Shown in pieces: positions 51,245 to 60,819 of a DNA stretch of 64,000 bases. The notes below the pieces were generated by a model, which searched no databases, was not told the DNA's origin, and saw only the letters and a list, made by a program, of their open reading frames with translations. Position numbers and translations under genes: made by a program. Source of the stretch: Alkalicoccobacillus plakortidis (GTDB lineage Bacteria > Bacillota > Bacilli > Bacillales > Bacillaceae_D); NCBI RefSeq assembly GCF_023703085.1, contig NZ_JAMQJY010000001.1:2542001-2606000 (forward strand), written 5' to 3'. The stretch's first letter is position 1; every line of letters begins with the position of its first letter.

Positions 51245-52489
51245 TCAAATCATTCCTTTCTCTTTAAATAGGTCATAAATGGCACTAGCCAATCTCTTAC
51301 TAAATTCAGGAGGGACAGCATTCCCAATCATTTCATAATTTTGAACCATACTACCTGTGAATTCATAACTGTCATCAAAAGTTTGTAGCCTTGCTGCTTC
51401 TCGAACTGTTATTGATCTAGCTTGGTTAGGATCTGGATGAATATGTCTTAATCCATCTTTTTTTAAATGTGCAGGTATTGTATTACTCGGTTGATCCCAT
51501 CTTAGGACATAATATTTATGGATATTTGATGATTTACCCGTTTTCTCGGTATAAAGTTTTTTAAGATTTTCAGTCGAAAGATACTTATTATTGCCCATAT
51601 TGATATCTTCTGCCAATATCCTGAATATTTCTATATCTCTTCTATTATGATATCTTGGACGATGCCAAGTGTAATCTGTTTCACTGGGAAAATGAGAATA
51701 TTTCCGGCTACCTAATTTATAATCCTCTTCCGATGGTAATAACGCAGGAAGTTTTCCTATTGCATCTCGAACTGTTTTTATTTTATCTGATTTATATCTA
51801 TTTAAAACTTCATTGTAGAAGAACCGAAGAGATTTTTGGTTTTCTTCCATGTTACTTCCAAAGTATTTTCTGTTTAACCCTATTAAAATTATTCTCTTTC
51901 TTTTTTGTGGAACACCAAACTGAGTCAAATCAAGTAAAGCTTGTTCTTTTATATCTTCAACAATATCAAAACCATACTCATTAAATCCTCTTTTAATTTT
52001 ATCTACAATATTTTCACCATCTGGAGCTGCTGATAACATCCCCTCAACATTTTCAAACACAATCAACTTAGGGTTATAGACTTTAACTACTTTTAAATAA
52101 CTTTCGAAAAGATAGTTTCTATAATCATTTTTCATTCCAAATTTATCCTGAATTCTGCCTGCTACTGAATATGCTTGGCAAGGAGGTCCCCCGACAATCA
52201 CATCTATATCTCTATTATTGACTACAGAATTTAGACCAATATGGGAACCATACTCGTCATCGTTTTTCCATCCATTTATTAATTCTTCAGTTCTTTGGAT
52301 ATCAAAATGAAGAACCCTTTTCTCAGCATCTTGATATTGATATGTCTTTTTCAATCTATTTATTAAAGTATCACACGCATAATTCTTCCACTCAACACTA
52401 GCAACTGTATTGTAATGCTTTGCTTTCTCAAAGCCGTCGAGTAGTCCTCCACATCCCACAAATAACTCTAGAGTATTTAATTTAGACAA
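51245..52489 (-). CDS. DNA cytosine-C5 methyltransferase 1
   Basis: C5-methyltransferase of 414 aa. Motif I LELFVGCGGLLDGF, motif IV catalytic GGPPCQAYSVAGR, motif VI FENVEG, motif VIII QKRKRIILIG and the late GNAVPPEFSKRLA (motif X) are all present, with the target-recognition region between about residues 210 and 340. It is 10 bp downstream of methyltransferase 2. Two C5-methylases in one operon fit a restriction system that needs separate enzymes for its two strands or two sites, as in LlaJI and BsuMI. Confidence 0.92.
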   Translation of the reverse strand: MSKLNTLELFVGCGGLLDGFEKAKHYNTVASVEWKNYACDTLINRLKKTYQYQDAEKRVLHFDIQRTEELINGWKNDDEYGSHIGLNSVVNNRDIDVIVGGPPCQAYSVAGRIQDKFGMKNDYRNYLFESYLKVVKVYNPKLIVFENVEGMLSAAPDGENIVDKIKRGFNEYGFDIVEDIKEQALLDLTQFGVPQKRKRIILIGLNRKYFGSNMEENQKSLRFFYNEVLNRYKSDKIKTVRDAIGKLPALLPSEEDYKLGSRKYSHFPSETDYTWHRPRYHNRRDIEIFRILAEDINMGNNKYLSTENLKKLYTEKTGKSSNIHKYYVLRWDQPSNTIPAHLKKDGLRHIHPDPNQARSITVREAARLQTFDDSYEFTGSMVQNYEMIGNAVPPEFSKRLASAIYDLFKEKGMI

Positions 52490-52499
52490 AATATCACCT

Positions 52500-53633
52500 T
52501 CATATGTTCAGTTCTAAGTTCAATTGTTCTATGTCTTTGACTTTTTTAGTTCCGTTTTTTACATCCTGAAAATGTTGATGTATGGCTTTTGCCAAATTAA
52601 AGGATAAAAGAGGTGGAACTGCATTTCCAACCTGTCTGTTCTGTTGTGTTCTCGTACCTAGAAAAACGAAATCGTCTCTAAAAGATTGTAATCTCGCATT
52701 CTCTCTAACTGTTGGCACTCTATTATACTTGTAATGAAAATGATTTCTATGGCCAGTATCAATTGTTCGAGAAGGCTTTTTACTGTTATATCTAGTCCAA
52801 GCTTCATTAAACTTTCTACTATCACCAACACCAGGAGGCAAATCTTTATGATTACCGCCTTCTGGAACCTGACTAATAACCCATTTAACTTGATCTGTAT
52901 GCTTACTAGCAACATGATTATAGAGCTTATTACTATTTTTCCTCATGATTTCTTGATATTGCGATTGAGGTTGCTTTACATATTCATCTTTTTCTAATCC
53001 AAATTCGTTCTCTCTACTTGGTAAATCATTAATTGCTTCGCTACACGTTACATATCTCTCCGGCGTATATTTTGGTTCTGGAAATTCAAAAGATCCGTAT
53101 CCCTTTTCTATTCCCACAAAGAACATTCTTTTTCTCATCTGTGGTACGCCATAATCAGCAGCTAATAATGGTTTAGGTGATACTGATACATTGTATCCCA
53201 TATCCTCAAAAGTATTTATTATCTGTTGTTTAACTGTTCCATTATACAATGTTGCGATTCCTGGTACGTTTTCAATTAAAAATGCTTTAGGTCTAAATTT
53301 CCTAACAGCTTTAACAACTGCTAAATATAGTGTATTTCTTGTATCGTTTATATCTCGTGAGCCCGTTAAAGAAAAACCTTGGCAGGGTGGGCCTCCGATA
53401 ACAATATCAACTTTTTGGTTACCAATACTTTCAGCAATTTCATCAATAGCTTCTTCCTTAGAGAGATCTGCTAATAAGACATCAGAATCCTTGTGATTAT
53501 GCTTAAATGTTTTTAATGCTGCTTCTTCAAAATCGACACCTAGGATCACATTATAATCAGCATCTAGAAATCCCTGTGATAGTCCCCCACAGCCACAAAA
53601 TAGATCTAGTACATTTAATTTGGTTTCACTCAT
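52500..53633 (-). CDS. DNA cytosine-C5 methyltransferase 2
   Basis: C5-methyltransferase of 377 aa: motif I VLDLFCGCGGLSQGF, motif IV GGPPCQGFSLTGSR, motif VI IENVPGIATL, motif VIII MRKRMFFVG and motif X GNAVPPLLSFNLAKA. ATG 53633 is taken as start, with GGAGG eight bases upstream. It is not a recent duplicate of methyltransferase 1, as the two share little beyond the motifs. First methylase gene of the operon. The recognition sequence cannot be read from the protein. Confidence 0.93.
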   Translation of the reverse strand: MSETKLNVLDLFCGCGGLSQGFLDADYNVILGVDFEEAALKTFKHNHKDSDVLLADLSKEEAIDEIAESIGNQKVDIVIGGPPCQGFSLTGSRDINDTRNTLYLAVVKAVRKFRPKAFLIENVPGIATLYNGTVKQQIINTFEDMGYNVSVSPKPLLAADYGVPQMRKRMFFVGIEKGYGSFEFPEPKYTPERYVTCSEAINDLPSRENEFGLEKDEYVKQPQSQYQEIMRKNSNKLYNHVASKHTDQVKWVISQVPEGGNHKDLPPGVGDSRKFNEAWTRYNSKKPSRTIDTGHRNHFHYKYNRVPTVRENARLQSFRDDFVFLGTRTQQNRQVGNAVPPLLSFNLAKAIHQHFQDVKNGTKKVKDIEQLNLELNI

Positions 53634-53973
53634 AGATCTATCCTCCATTCTTTTCATTACGAACATGTATTCCCATCTATTTTAAATATAAATTGAAGTA
53701 TATGCAATCACTAAAACTTAATAATAACATCTTCTAAAAGCATTTAGATAATAATAGAGGAAAGAAGTTATCATTTCTTGCTTATTGATCTCATTAAATA
53801 AATTTTACATCTTATCACCCTTCTTATACTACCTTTCCATTGGACCCATAACAATGGAGTATAGTTGGAAAATGAGAGAACACTTTTATAATATATATTT
53901 ACAACATGTATTTTAAAATTGTCTGGAACTAAAAAAAGCCATGGGTTGTATCCTAACCCATGGCTTCATATTA
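53634..53973. other. Promoter region of the methylase genes
   Basis: Very AT-rich 340 bp between the HNH gene and the methylases. It contains the HNH terminator at 53931-53966 and presumably the methylase promoter; I cannot point to a single convincing -35/-10 pair. Confidence 0.4.
53931..53966 (-). terminator. Terminator of the HNH gene
   Basis: AGCCATGGGTT-gtatcct-AACCCATGGCT is a perfect 11-bp stem followed by a run of T residues on the minus strand. Confidence 0.88.
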
Positions 53974-55222
53974 TTAAATTGCGAATTTTCCAAAAATGTT
54001 ATCCCTGTGATACTTAATCATTTTTAAATCTGGCCAGAAATCTTCATTTTGTGGTAAAAGAAGTTTTTTACGTTCAATGGTTTGCAAGATGTTGTTTTCT
54101 TTCATCTTCTCATGTACTTGTATAGTGAAGTCTTCATTTATTGCAAGAAAACCACGATCAAACGCCCAATGAAGATCTAAGGAAAGTAGGAGTCCATTAG
54201 TAAGATGATCTGACCCTCCAAATTCTTTCCCTTTAATGTGAGCTGCTTGGACGTTTAGTGTATCCCCATACATAATAGAATGTCCAGTGACAGCACATTT
54301 GAAATTATAGGCCTCTAAAACTGCTTTCCGGAATCGACGATCCCTTTTTATTTTTTTTAGTATGGTAACAGTACGGTCTACACCATCTGTTTCCAAGCTT
54401 TGTTTAAGTAAATCAGCTAACGCTTTAGGAGACAATGTTGTTGGGAGCTCTATACCAAATTTTTTATCAACTACTTTCTCATTTAATGTGACAGACTCAT
54501 TCTCTGAATAATTTGATTTATTTTCATCCTCATCAAACATTTCAGTAAATGCTACACCGACAGTAATTAGCTCTAGTGATGGAATTAATGCTGAAGAGCC
54601 TCTTCCTACTTTATAATTATTAATTAGATTTAAAACCTCATCGTAATTTGAACATCCAGGATGAATATAGCCGACTATAAAATCACTGATTGAATTAGGC
54701 GACTTCATCATTAGAATAATATCATTCAAATTTAAATTTCTGATGTAGCTAGAATACATGCGGTATTCAATTCGCCCTTTAGGGTCAGATTTAAAATTTT
54801 TACTGTTGTGGTAATCATATATGAATTCATAAATATCTCCATTTTTACTATCTTTGGCAATTTGTTGAGCTATAAACGCAAAAGAACCTGCCCTTTTAGC
54901 ATTGGGACGAATGCCCAGTTCATTAGATTTTAATACTTTTCCAAAAACTAACCCACTCTCCTTCAATTTTTGCTTCTCGTATTTATCTTTAACTTTTTGA
55001 TACACCTTCTCTTTTGCAACTGGTGTTAAAAGATAATCTTTTTTCTCTAAAAGATTGATAAATTTAATTGGATTTAAAAAATCCTCTAAGTTCAATTGAT
55101 TTTTCATTAAATCTTTGTTTTTTTCGATGCTAATCTCAAGAATCTTGGATACCTGTGCATTCGAGATTTTGTAAAATCTGCGACCTCAGCTATTAATGAT
55201 AAATTTTTTTACTCTTTTCCAT
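53974..55222 (-). pseudogene. HNH endonuclease with N-terminal HTH (two frameshifts near the start)
   Basis: The C-terminal HNH nuclease domain is clear: YNFKCAVTGHSIMYGD, VQAAHIKGKEFGGSD and LLLSLDLHWAFDRGFL hold the Cys/His/Asn residues. At the 5' end ATG 55222 (AGGAGG eight bases upstream) starts MEKSKKIYH; two one-base losses of T (about 55193 and 55171) then separate it from LIAEVADF and YKISNAQVSKILEIS, which looks like a helix-turn-helix, before joining the main frame. Corrected length about 416 aa. Its own terminator suggests expression apart from the methylases. It could be an extra restriction nuclease of the island. Confidence 0.78.
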
Positions 55223-55551
55223 ACAAAACGCCTCCTTATATTTAGCTATCACATCTAAAACAAATAAAAAAACAAACAAGACAGCTTATAAATAGTAATT
55301 TGCTACATTAAGCTATCTAGAATCAATAATTTTTTATGAAATGATGTTTCTATCGTCTAATCCAGTTAGATGTTTGTAACTAGTTTTTTTAAAAAGGCTT
55401 TTCTAACGGAATATTACTTAAAGATTAAATATAATGAGTTAAATTACTTTAGAAGTAACTATGAAGTAATAAACCAAATGAGTTTCAGTAAATTTAATTA
55501 ACCTTTGCAAAAAAATGGTCTTTAAATAACTTTATCTTATAAAAACCTCAC
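55223..55551. other. AT-rich spacer next to rlmH, island boundary
   Basis: About 330 bp of very AT-rich sequence with no coding potential, between the HNH gene and the 3' end of rlmH. It should include the HNH promoter and the right edge of the island. No inverted repeat or second att-like copy is recognised. Confidence 0.45.
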
Positions 55552-56031
55552 CTACTTATGATAAGGCTCCCCCCTATTAATCCTAAACCCCCGATAAACC
55601 TGCTCCACCAATATCAACCGCATCAACTGATGTGGAAAAGTCATTTTAGAAAACGACAGCTTCTCATTCGCTCTCTCTAATACTTTATCGGACAATCCCA
55701 GTGATCCTCCAATGACATAACAGATCTTACTCTTCCCATGCAGGGCGAGCTGGTTGAGGTTGGCTGCTAAATCCTCGGAGGTTTGCATTTTCCCATCTAT
55801 CGCAAGTGCAATGACATGAGCATCCTGTGAAATTTTACTTAAAATACGTTCTCCTTCTTTTTCTTTGATAATTCTCATGTCTTCCTGGCTTAGGTTCTCG
55901 GGTGCTTTTTCGTCGGGGACTTCGGTGATGGTGATTTTGGCGTAGGCACCGAGACGTTTGGTGTATTCGTCGATGCCTTGTTTGAGGTATTTTTCTTTTA
56001 GTTTGCCAACGGTTACGATGGAGATATTCAC
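55552..56031 (-). CDS. rlmH: 23S rRNA (pseudouridine-1915-N3) methyltransferase RlmH
   Basis: SPOUT methyltransferase of 159 aa that methylates pseudouridine 1915 in helix 69 of 23S r[19 protein letters not shown] at the N-terminus, the knot region [18 protein letters not shown], and the C-terminal [20 protein letters not shown] and GEPYHK are diagnostic. GTG start with AAAGGAG upstream. In staphylococci the 3' end of this gene is the SCC integration site; here the last codons (CCTTATCATAAGTAG) keep the same core, because they encode YHK. Confidence 0.97.
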   Translation of the reverse strand: MNISIVTVGKLKEKYLKQGIDEYTKRLGAYAKITITEVPDEKAPENLSQEDMRIIKEKEGERILSKISQDAHVIALAIDGKMQTSEDLAANLNQLALHGKSKICYVIGGSLGLSDKVLERANEKLSFSKMTFPHQLMRLILVEQVYRGFRINRGEPYHK

Positions 56032-56100
56032 AGTGTTGATGGCTCCTTTTTAAATGTTATCCACAGAACTTATCCACATATCAACATTGTGGGTATCTGA

Positions 56101-56259
56101 TTATTTTGTCACAGAGTAAATCGCTTGTTTTTCACAGAAGCTGCAGGTTGTGGATAAGGCTTGTTCTTGTGTAAGCTTTTCCATTACCGGGAAGACTTCA
56201 TTTTCGTCGACAACGACGTCTAAAGCGAGCTCAATATGCTCGTCACATGCGTAATACAT
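56101..56259 (-). CDS. CxxH/CxxC zinc-motif small protein (YyzF-like)
   Basis: A 52-aa protein: MYYACDEHIELALDVVV with a CxxH pair and a later TCSFCEKQAIYSVTK with CxxC. These four residues probably bind zinc. This is the small family found between htrC-like and rlmH genes of Bacillus (YyzF), which supports an origin-proximal location. Function unknown. An ATG starts it; AAAGGACGG lies upstream. Confidence 0.85.
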   Translation of the reverse strand: MYYACDEHIELALDVVVDENEVFPVMEKLTQEQALSTTCSFCEKQAIYSVTK

Positions 56260-56354
56260 ACACTATCCGTCCTTTCGTTTTCATGGCTATTATAACATAG
56301 GATAAGGGGTGATCCTACCTGTTGTGGATATGTGTGGATAACCTTTTACACAGG

Positions 56355-56391
56355 AAAAAAGCAGTGCCTGTTGATAGGTCACTGCTTTTTT
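56355..56391 (-). terminator. Terminator of the htrA-like gene
   Basis: AAAAAAGCAGTG-cctgttgatagg-TCACTGCTTTTTT hairpin with T tail on the minus strand, after the protease stop. Confidence 0.88.
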
Positions 56392-56404
56392 GTGGATGAT
56401 CTAT

Positions 56405-57694
56405 TTAGAAGCTTTGAGGTTCTTGTAATTGGACGTCGATGTCTTGCTGTTGACCATCACGATATAGTGTAACGGTTACGGTGTCACCGACTGCTTTGTC
56501 TGTATATAAGAAACGACGTAGGTCTGCGCCTTCTGAAATGTCTTCGCCGTCGATTTGTACGATGACATCATATTCCTGTAAGCCTGCTTGAGAGGCTGAG
56601 GAGTTTGGTGCAACACTTGTTACAACCACACCTTCTTCGACATCTTCAGGCAGATTCAAGGTGCCTGTGCGGTGCTGAACTGGGATATCGGCTAGTGAAC
56701 GAATGCCTACACCTAGTTGAGGGCGTTTGACTTCGCCGAAGGTTTCTAGATCATTAATGATTGGTTCAGCTACAGCTGTTGGGATTGAGAAACCAATTCC
56801 TTCAACGGCGCTTTGGGCAATTTTCATTGAGTTGATTCCTATTACTTCACCATTTATATTAATCAGCGCGCCACCGCTGTTACCTGGGTTAATGGCTGCA
56901 TCGGTTTGCAGAACCTCTGCATTCCAGTCTGGCTGTCCGTCACCATCAAGGTCAACTGGGATACTACGCTCCGTTGCACTGATGATACCTTGTGTGACAG
57001 AGCTTGCAAAGCTTTGACCAAGCGGGTTACCAATTGCAATGGTTGGTTCACCTGCACGAAGGTTTTCAGAGTTACCAAATGTTGCGACGGTATCAACATG
57101 TTCAGCATCAATTTCAAGCACTGCAAGGTCGGTGATAAGATCCGCACCAAGTAGGGTTGCTGGAACATCGGTGCCGTCTGTTAAGGTAACGGTTAAATCA
57201 TTGGCGCCTTCTACTACGTGATTGTTCGTCACAACATACGCTTTGTCGCCTTCTTTTTTGTAGATGACACCAGAACCAGTTCCTTCAGCTGCTTCTTGTG
57301 CAGAGAAGATGTCCGACTGCTGCATGTTGGTGACGCCTACGACTGCATCTGATACTTTTTCAACAGCGTCGGTTACACCGGAGCTCACATTAAGATTAAT
57401 CGCTTGTGAGGTGCCTGTGTTGTTATCGATTTGTGTACCGCCTACCTCTTCGGTTGGTGGGGAGTTCGACTCAATCTCATATGGTAACCAACCAATGTTG
57501 GATAGGGCAGGTGTTGTGAATACAACAATCAGTCCACCAAGAACGGCTCCTCCAAAAGCGGATAACCCGGCTGTACGCTTTCTGCCCTTAGGCTTGCGCT
57601 GTCTTTCTTGCGGCTCTGTATGTCTAGGATAATTAGAATAGCTTCCTTGCTGTGTTGATTTGTTATTTGGGTCTTGAGAATCATAATAGCCCAT
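56405..57694 (-). CDS. htrC: HtrA/DegP-like membrane serine protease (HtrC/YyxA-type)
   Basis: Quality-control protease at the outer face of the membrane. 429 aa: a cytoplasmic, basic/polar tail, one membrane helix (residues about 43-65, LSAFGGAVLGGLIVVF), then a trypsin-like domain with His in VVTNNHVVEG, Asp in ITDLAVLEID and Ser in INPGNSGGALI, and a C-terminal PDZ domain (about 320-425, VVVTSVAPNSSASQAGLQEYDVI). ATG start after AAAGGGG. Position next to rlmH matches the Bacillus htrC (yyxA) locus. Confidence 0.93.
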   Translation of the reverse strand: MGYYDSQDPNNKSTQQGSYSNYPRHTEPQERQRKPKGRKRTAGLSAFGGAVLGGLIVVFTTPALSNIGWLPYEIESNSPPTEEVGGTQIDNNTGTSQAINLNVSSGVTDAVEKVSDAVVGVTNMQQSDIFSAQEAAEGTGSGVIYKKEGDKAYVVTNNHVVEGANDLTVTLTDGTDVPATLLGADLITDLAVLEIDAEHVDTVATFGNSENLRAGEPTIAIGNPLGQSFASSVTQGIISATERSIPVDLDGDGQPDWNAEVLQTDAAINPGNSGGALININGEVIGINSMKIAQSAVEGIGFSIPTAVAEPIINDLETFGEVKRPQLGVGIRSLADIPVQHRTGTLNLPEDVEEGVVVTSVAPNSSASQAGLQEYDVIVQIDGEDISEGADLRRFLYTDKAVGDTVTVTLYRDGQQQDIDVQLQEPQSF

Positions 57695-57945
57695 CTTGTC
57701 TTACCCCTTTCTTTCTCCTTGGAGCATAATGTCTTGCTTTGAACTTATTATAACGCTTGATGGCAGAAGGTCTAGTAGGTTGCTTACATTTTGTATATTT
57801 TTGATAGTGCTTAGATAATTTGCAACAAACTTGACGCGAAATCATGTAAATAGACGCAAAGTTGCGGTGGGGCTTTTGCACTAATGCGCATATAAACCTA
57901 TATCCATGTTTCCACAGATCGCGGTTAGTTAAACATCTGTGTTTA

Positions 57946-59544
57946 TTAATAAGTGGGATGGACAACACCAACAGAGCTTATTTGTTCCCATTTTCCTTTT
58001 TGAAGCTTAAGGACTTCATTCCCGTTTAGTGTAAATGGGTATGACACGCCGCGATAAGTCAGAGTATCTGTTATGGTGCGCACGGTCATACCGACAATGG
58101 AGATGGATTCGTCAGTGGTTGATAGGATCAGTCGGACTCCTGCTGGGAATGTGGCGATTTCTTTTTTATTTTGGTAGAGGGTGCAGGAATCCTGTGAGTT
58201 GAGTAGCTCATACCGATTGTCCTTGATACGCCGGCTATAGGCTGTCTCTGATAATTGATCAGCATGCTTGTAAGGATACGGAGTCAAACCTGTCACCCAT
58301 AGCTCGCCATTTGGCCTAGGCAGGATTCCAGACAGTCGCTCAATATAATCAAGCAAGCAAAGGATGGAGGGAGAATACACCTCTGTAAAACCAGCTTCGC
58401 CTGTCCACGGATTTAGCGTTTGTGGAAAACGATCCATGTGATTAAAGGCAGAGAGAATTTGCTGCATCACCCATGTGAGCTCTACCACATGGCCATGATA
58501 TTCAAATGCATGAGGGGCACGGATTAAGCTAAGAAAATTGGTTGTGCCTGACCAGCTATTATAGTTTGTTGAAGTAGGATCAAATCGAGCTTCGTCCAGC
58601 GAGATGGATGGGAAGGGGTATTTAGCAAAGAACTTTCCTGTGTTGAGTAGATATTTGTGGAGTGCCTGTTTAAATAAAGTATGATCCCCAACCTCACAAG
58701 CCAGCACCCGAAGCAGCACGTCAGATTGAACTTTTACATGCTGATTGTTGATATCAAGGTCATAGAAGAACGTATCTTCTTCATGAAAACAATGTGTGAA
58801 TAAGCCTGTTAAACTGGTGTCGGAAAGTGATAGCCAATCTGAGTTGTTATCATCTCCTAGCTCATCTGCCATTAATGCGAGATACTTGCGCTGACAATAG
58901 ACGTTTGCAGTTAAGTCAGGCGCAATAAATGGTAGGGTCGGTGAATCCGGGTGGCATTTGGTCGCATCTCCCGCGTGTGGAACATCTGGAACATGCCAAA
59001 AGCGCGGAGAATTATCGTGACCAGTATCAAACGTTGAAAAGGCTTCGACGCAACCTGTTTTTCGTGTATCACGATTGTCGACGAGCCACTTATCAAACGA
59101 TGCCATCGCCGTGTACATGCGTTGCAAAAAGGCCTTATTTTTCCCAGTGGAAACGTAATGATTCCACACACTACGAGCCAGCGGAGTCACCATCTGAATT
59201 TGCCGATATGCCGGACCATCCGTTGTCCACTTATATGGGATGAGTCCGTCTTGCCTCTGGTGAGTCGCAAAAAGTTCAAACGTGTTTTTAGCGACGTCCG
59301 GCATAAAACGCGAAAGGATTTCAGCATTAATGGTGCCCGTGCTCTCAAGCCACGTGCCCCGGTAAATTCCTCCCTCAAGCAGGACAAGCTGGCCTTGGCC
59401 ATTGTCCTCAAGACAATCATTTAATTGCTCATACGCTTTTGTCACCATAGATTCTAGTTGCTGGTTTGTTGAGACGAAGTGAGTAGCTCTATCCGTTAAT
59501 TGGTCCACTTGATCATATAAACGAGAAAGCAAAGTACTGTCCAT
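57946..59544 (-). CDS. Six-hairpin glycosidase-like protein
   Basis: An about 532-aa protein with an (alpha/alpha)6 six-hairpin glycosidase-like fold. The first half has GIYRGTWLESTG and ILSRFMPDVAKNTFELFATH, then RQDGLIPYKW and LARSVWNHY, and an acidic EAFSTFDTGHDNSPRFWHV typical of this clan; GTTNFLSLIRAPHAFEYHGH lies later. It resembles trehalase/glucoamylase-like or rhamnosidase-like enzymes. No signal peptide. ATG 59544 after GGGGG is preferred to the longer frame. Its substrate is unknown. Confidence 0.68.
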   Translation of the reverse strand: MDSTLLSRLYDQVDQLTDRATHFVSTNQQLESMVTKAYEQLNDCLEDNGQGQLVLLEGGIYRGTWLESTGTINAEILSRFMPDVAKNTFELFATHQRQDGLIPYKWTTDGPAYRQIQMVTPLARSVWNHYVSTGKNKAFLQRMYTAMASFDKWLVDNRDTRKTGCVEAFSTFDTGHDNSPRFWHVPDVPHAGDATKCHPDSPTLPFIAPDLTANVYCQRKYLALMADELGDDNNSDWLSLSDTSLTGLFTHCFHEEDTFFYDLDINNQHVKVQSDVLLRVLACEVGDHTLFKQALHKYLLNTGKFFAKYPFPSISLDEARFDPTSTNYNSWSGTTNFLSLIRAPHAFEYHGHVVELTWVMQQILSAFNHMDRFPQTLNPWTGEAGFTEVYSPSILCLLDYIERLSGILPRPNGELWVTGLTPYPYKHADQLSETAYSRRIKDNRYELLNSQDSCTLYQNKKEIATFPAGVRLILSTTDESISIVGMTVRTITDTLTYRGVSYPFTLNGNEVLKLQKGKWEQISSVGVVHPTY

Positions 59545-59667
59545 ATTCTCTCCCCCTAGCAAATTAGGTTGTGTGACTATCATACCTGTTTTTGGATTGG
59601 TGGGGGTGGATTTATTTGGTGATGTGAGGGTCATTCACTTAGTTTAGAGGAAATTGAGGAGGTCCTG

Positions 59668-59852
59668 CGGGTAAGGGCTTTAGTTTCACGGGTATTGCTC
59701 TCTTCTCTCGGGTATGTGCTCTAATCCCACGGGTATTGCTCTCTTCTCTCGGGTATGTGCTCTGTTTCCACGGGTTTCGCTCCCTTCTCGCGGGTATGTG
59801 CTCTGTTTCCACGGGTTTCGCTCCCTTCTCGCGGGTATTCAGTCTATCTTCG
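59668..59852. repeat. 41-bp tandem repeat made of 20/21-bp half units starting CGGGT
   Basis: Nine consecutive half units each begin with CGGGT and alternate in length 21, 20, 21, 20 and so on. Long units read CGGGTATGTGCTCTGTTTCCA and short units CGGGTTTCGCTCCCTTCTCG or CGGGTATTGCTCTCTTCTCT. Two adjacent 41-bp units are identical. All three plus-strand frames give repetitive peptides with no RBS, so I do not call it coding. Confidence 0.9.
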
Positions 59853-60204
59853 TTGCTAACTCGTCTATCTTTCTTGGTAAATGTACTTGTCTATAAATGG
59901 CCAGCTTTAGCTGGGTTTCCTTCTTGATCTTTGTCTTTTGAAGTTGCTTTTATCGTTGGTATTTGAACTTTTTTGGATGTATTTCCGTTTCTTCCGATGT
60001 ATTCGCCCGCAAACGTGTTCCTCTCTCTGCACAATATCACCCAAATAATATTTTTGATTTTATGGTAAATATAAAAAAAGCACCTATGGATAAAGCACTT
60101 TTAAAAACGCCCTAACCACAAGTACCGTATTTCTGTACACTCTTCTTTTTAAGGATAATTGCTACAGTAAATGATTTTCTATAGCTAATATGATGTCTCA
60201 GAAT
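59853..60204. other. Intergenic region after the tandem repeat
   Basis: Between the repeat and the ABC permease gene. It contains AT-rich sequence and an A-run with a weak AAAAAGCACC-ATAAAGCAC repeat near 60070-60095; no clear hairpin terminator, promoter or gene. Confidence 0.35.
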
Positions 60205-60819
60205 TTAAAAAGCTTTTCTTTGATAAATTTTAATTGAAAGCATCCAAGATAATGCATAGCAACTGATTGCAATGGCAGCTATACTGCCAAGCAACACACC
60301 ATCGTTTATACCTTCATAAAACGCTATAAACTCACCAAAGTGCTTTGCAATGAATTGAGATAACTTTGAGTAGAGAAAGAAGGATAGTGCTAGCAAAATT
60401 GAAAATGCAATTAACAAGTACTGCTGTGTGAACTTATAGAAGAATGGTAGGAAGAAAGATGACACTACCATAACTATGAGGAATCCCATAATGATGCTGC
60501 GTACTGGAGAACTTAATACAGTATCGCCTAAAAAGAAAGTTCCAACATATCCAATCGGAATCAAACAAAGCGTGAATAGCAGGCCACCAATATATTTAGA
60601 ACTAACTATTTCCTTCCGAGTATAAGGTAAGGAATTAATTAAAATATGAGCTTTCTCTTTCTCATCATAATATTGAGAATTAAACAGAATCAACGTGCTT
60701 ACCAAAGCAATCACAAAGCTAAAATTAAAATCAGAAGACAGGAAAAGCGCTAACACGATCAGGTACACAAACATTAAATTCTTTTGTAAGATGAAGTCCT
60801 TTTTAATTAAATTAAGCAT
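60205..60819 (-). CDS. ABC-2 type permease
   Basis: A 204-aa membrane protein with six hydrophobic helices (NLMFVYLIVLALFLSSDFNF, GLLFTLCLIPIGYVGTFFLG, LIAFSILLALSFFLYSKL and others). The DEKEKAHILINSLPYTRKEIV loop is typical of small ABC-2 permeases of the YhcI/DUF2705 type that come with a GntR-controlled ATPase. It overlaps the ATPase stop by 8 bp. The substrate (possibly a peptide antibiotic or lipid) is unknown. Confidence 0.78.
   Translation of the reverse strand: MLNLIKKDFILQKNLMFVYLIVLALFLSSDFNFSFVIALVSTLILFNSQYYDEKEKAHILINSLPYTRKEIVSSKYIGGLLFTLCLIPIGYVGTFFLGDTVLSSPVRSIIMGFLIVMVVSSFFLPFFYKFTQQYLLIAFSILLALSFFLYSKLSQFIAKHFGEFIAFYEGINDGVLLGSIAAIAISCYALSWMLSIKIYQRKAF

Noticed and set aside
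59714..59927. Plus-strand open frames with repetitive peptides over the CGGGT repeat
   Set aside because: They result from the tandem repeat alone; there is no RBS, all frames are similarly open, and composition is unlike that of the neighbouring genes.
60070..60095. Possible terminator after the ABC permease gene
   Set aside because: The arms do not pair well and the T-run is not adjacent to a stable stem.
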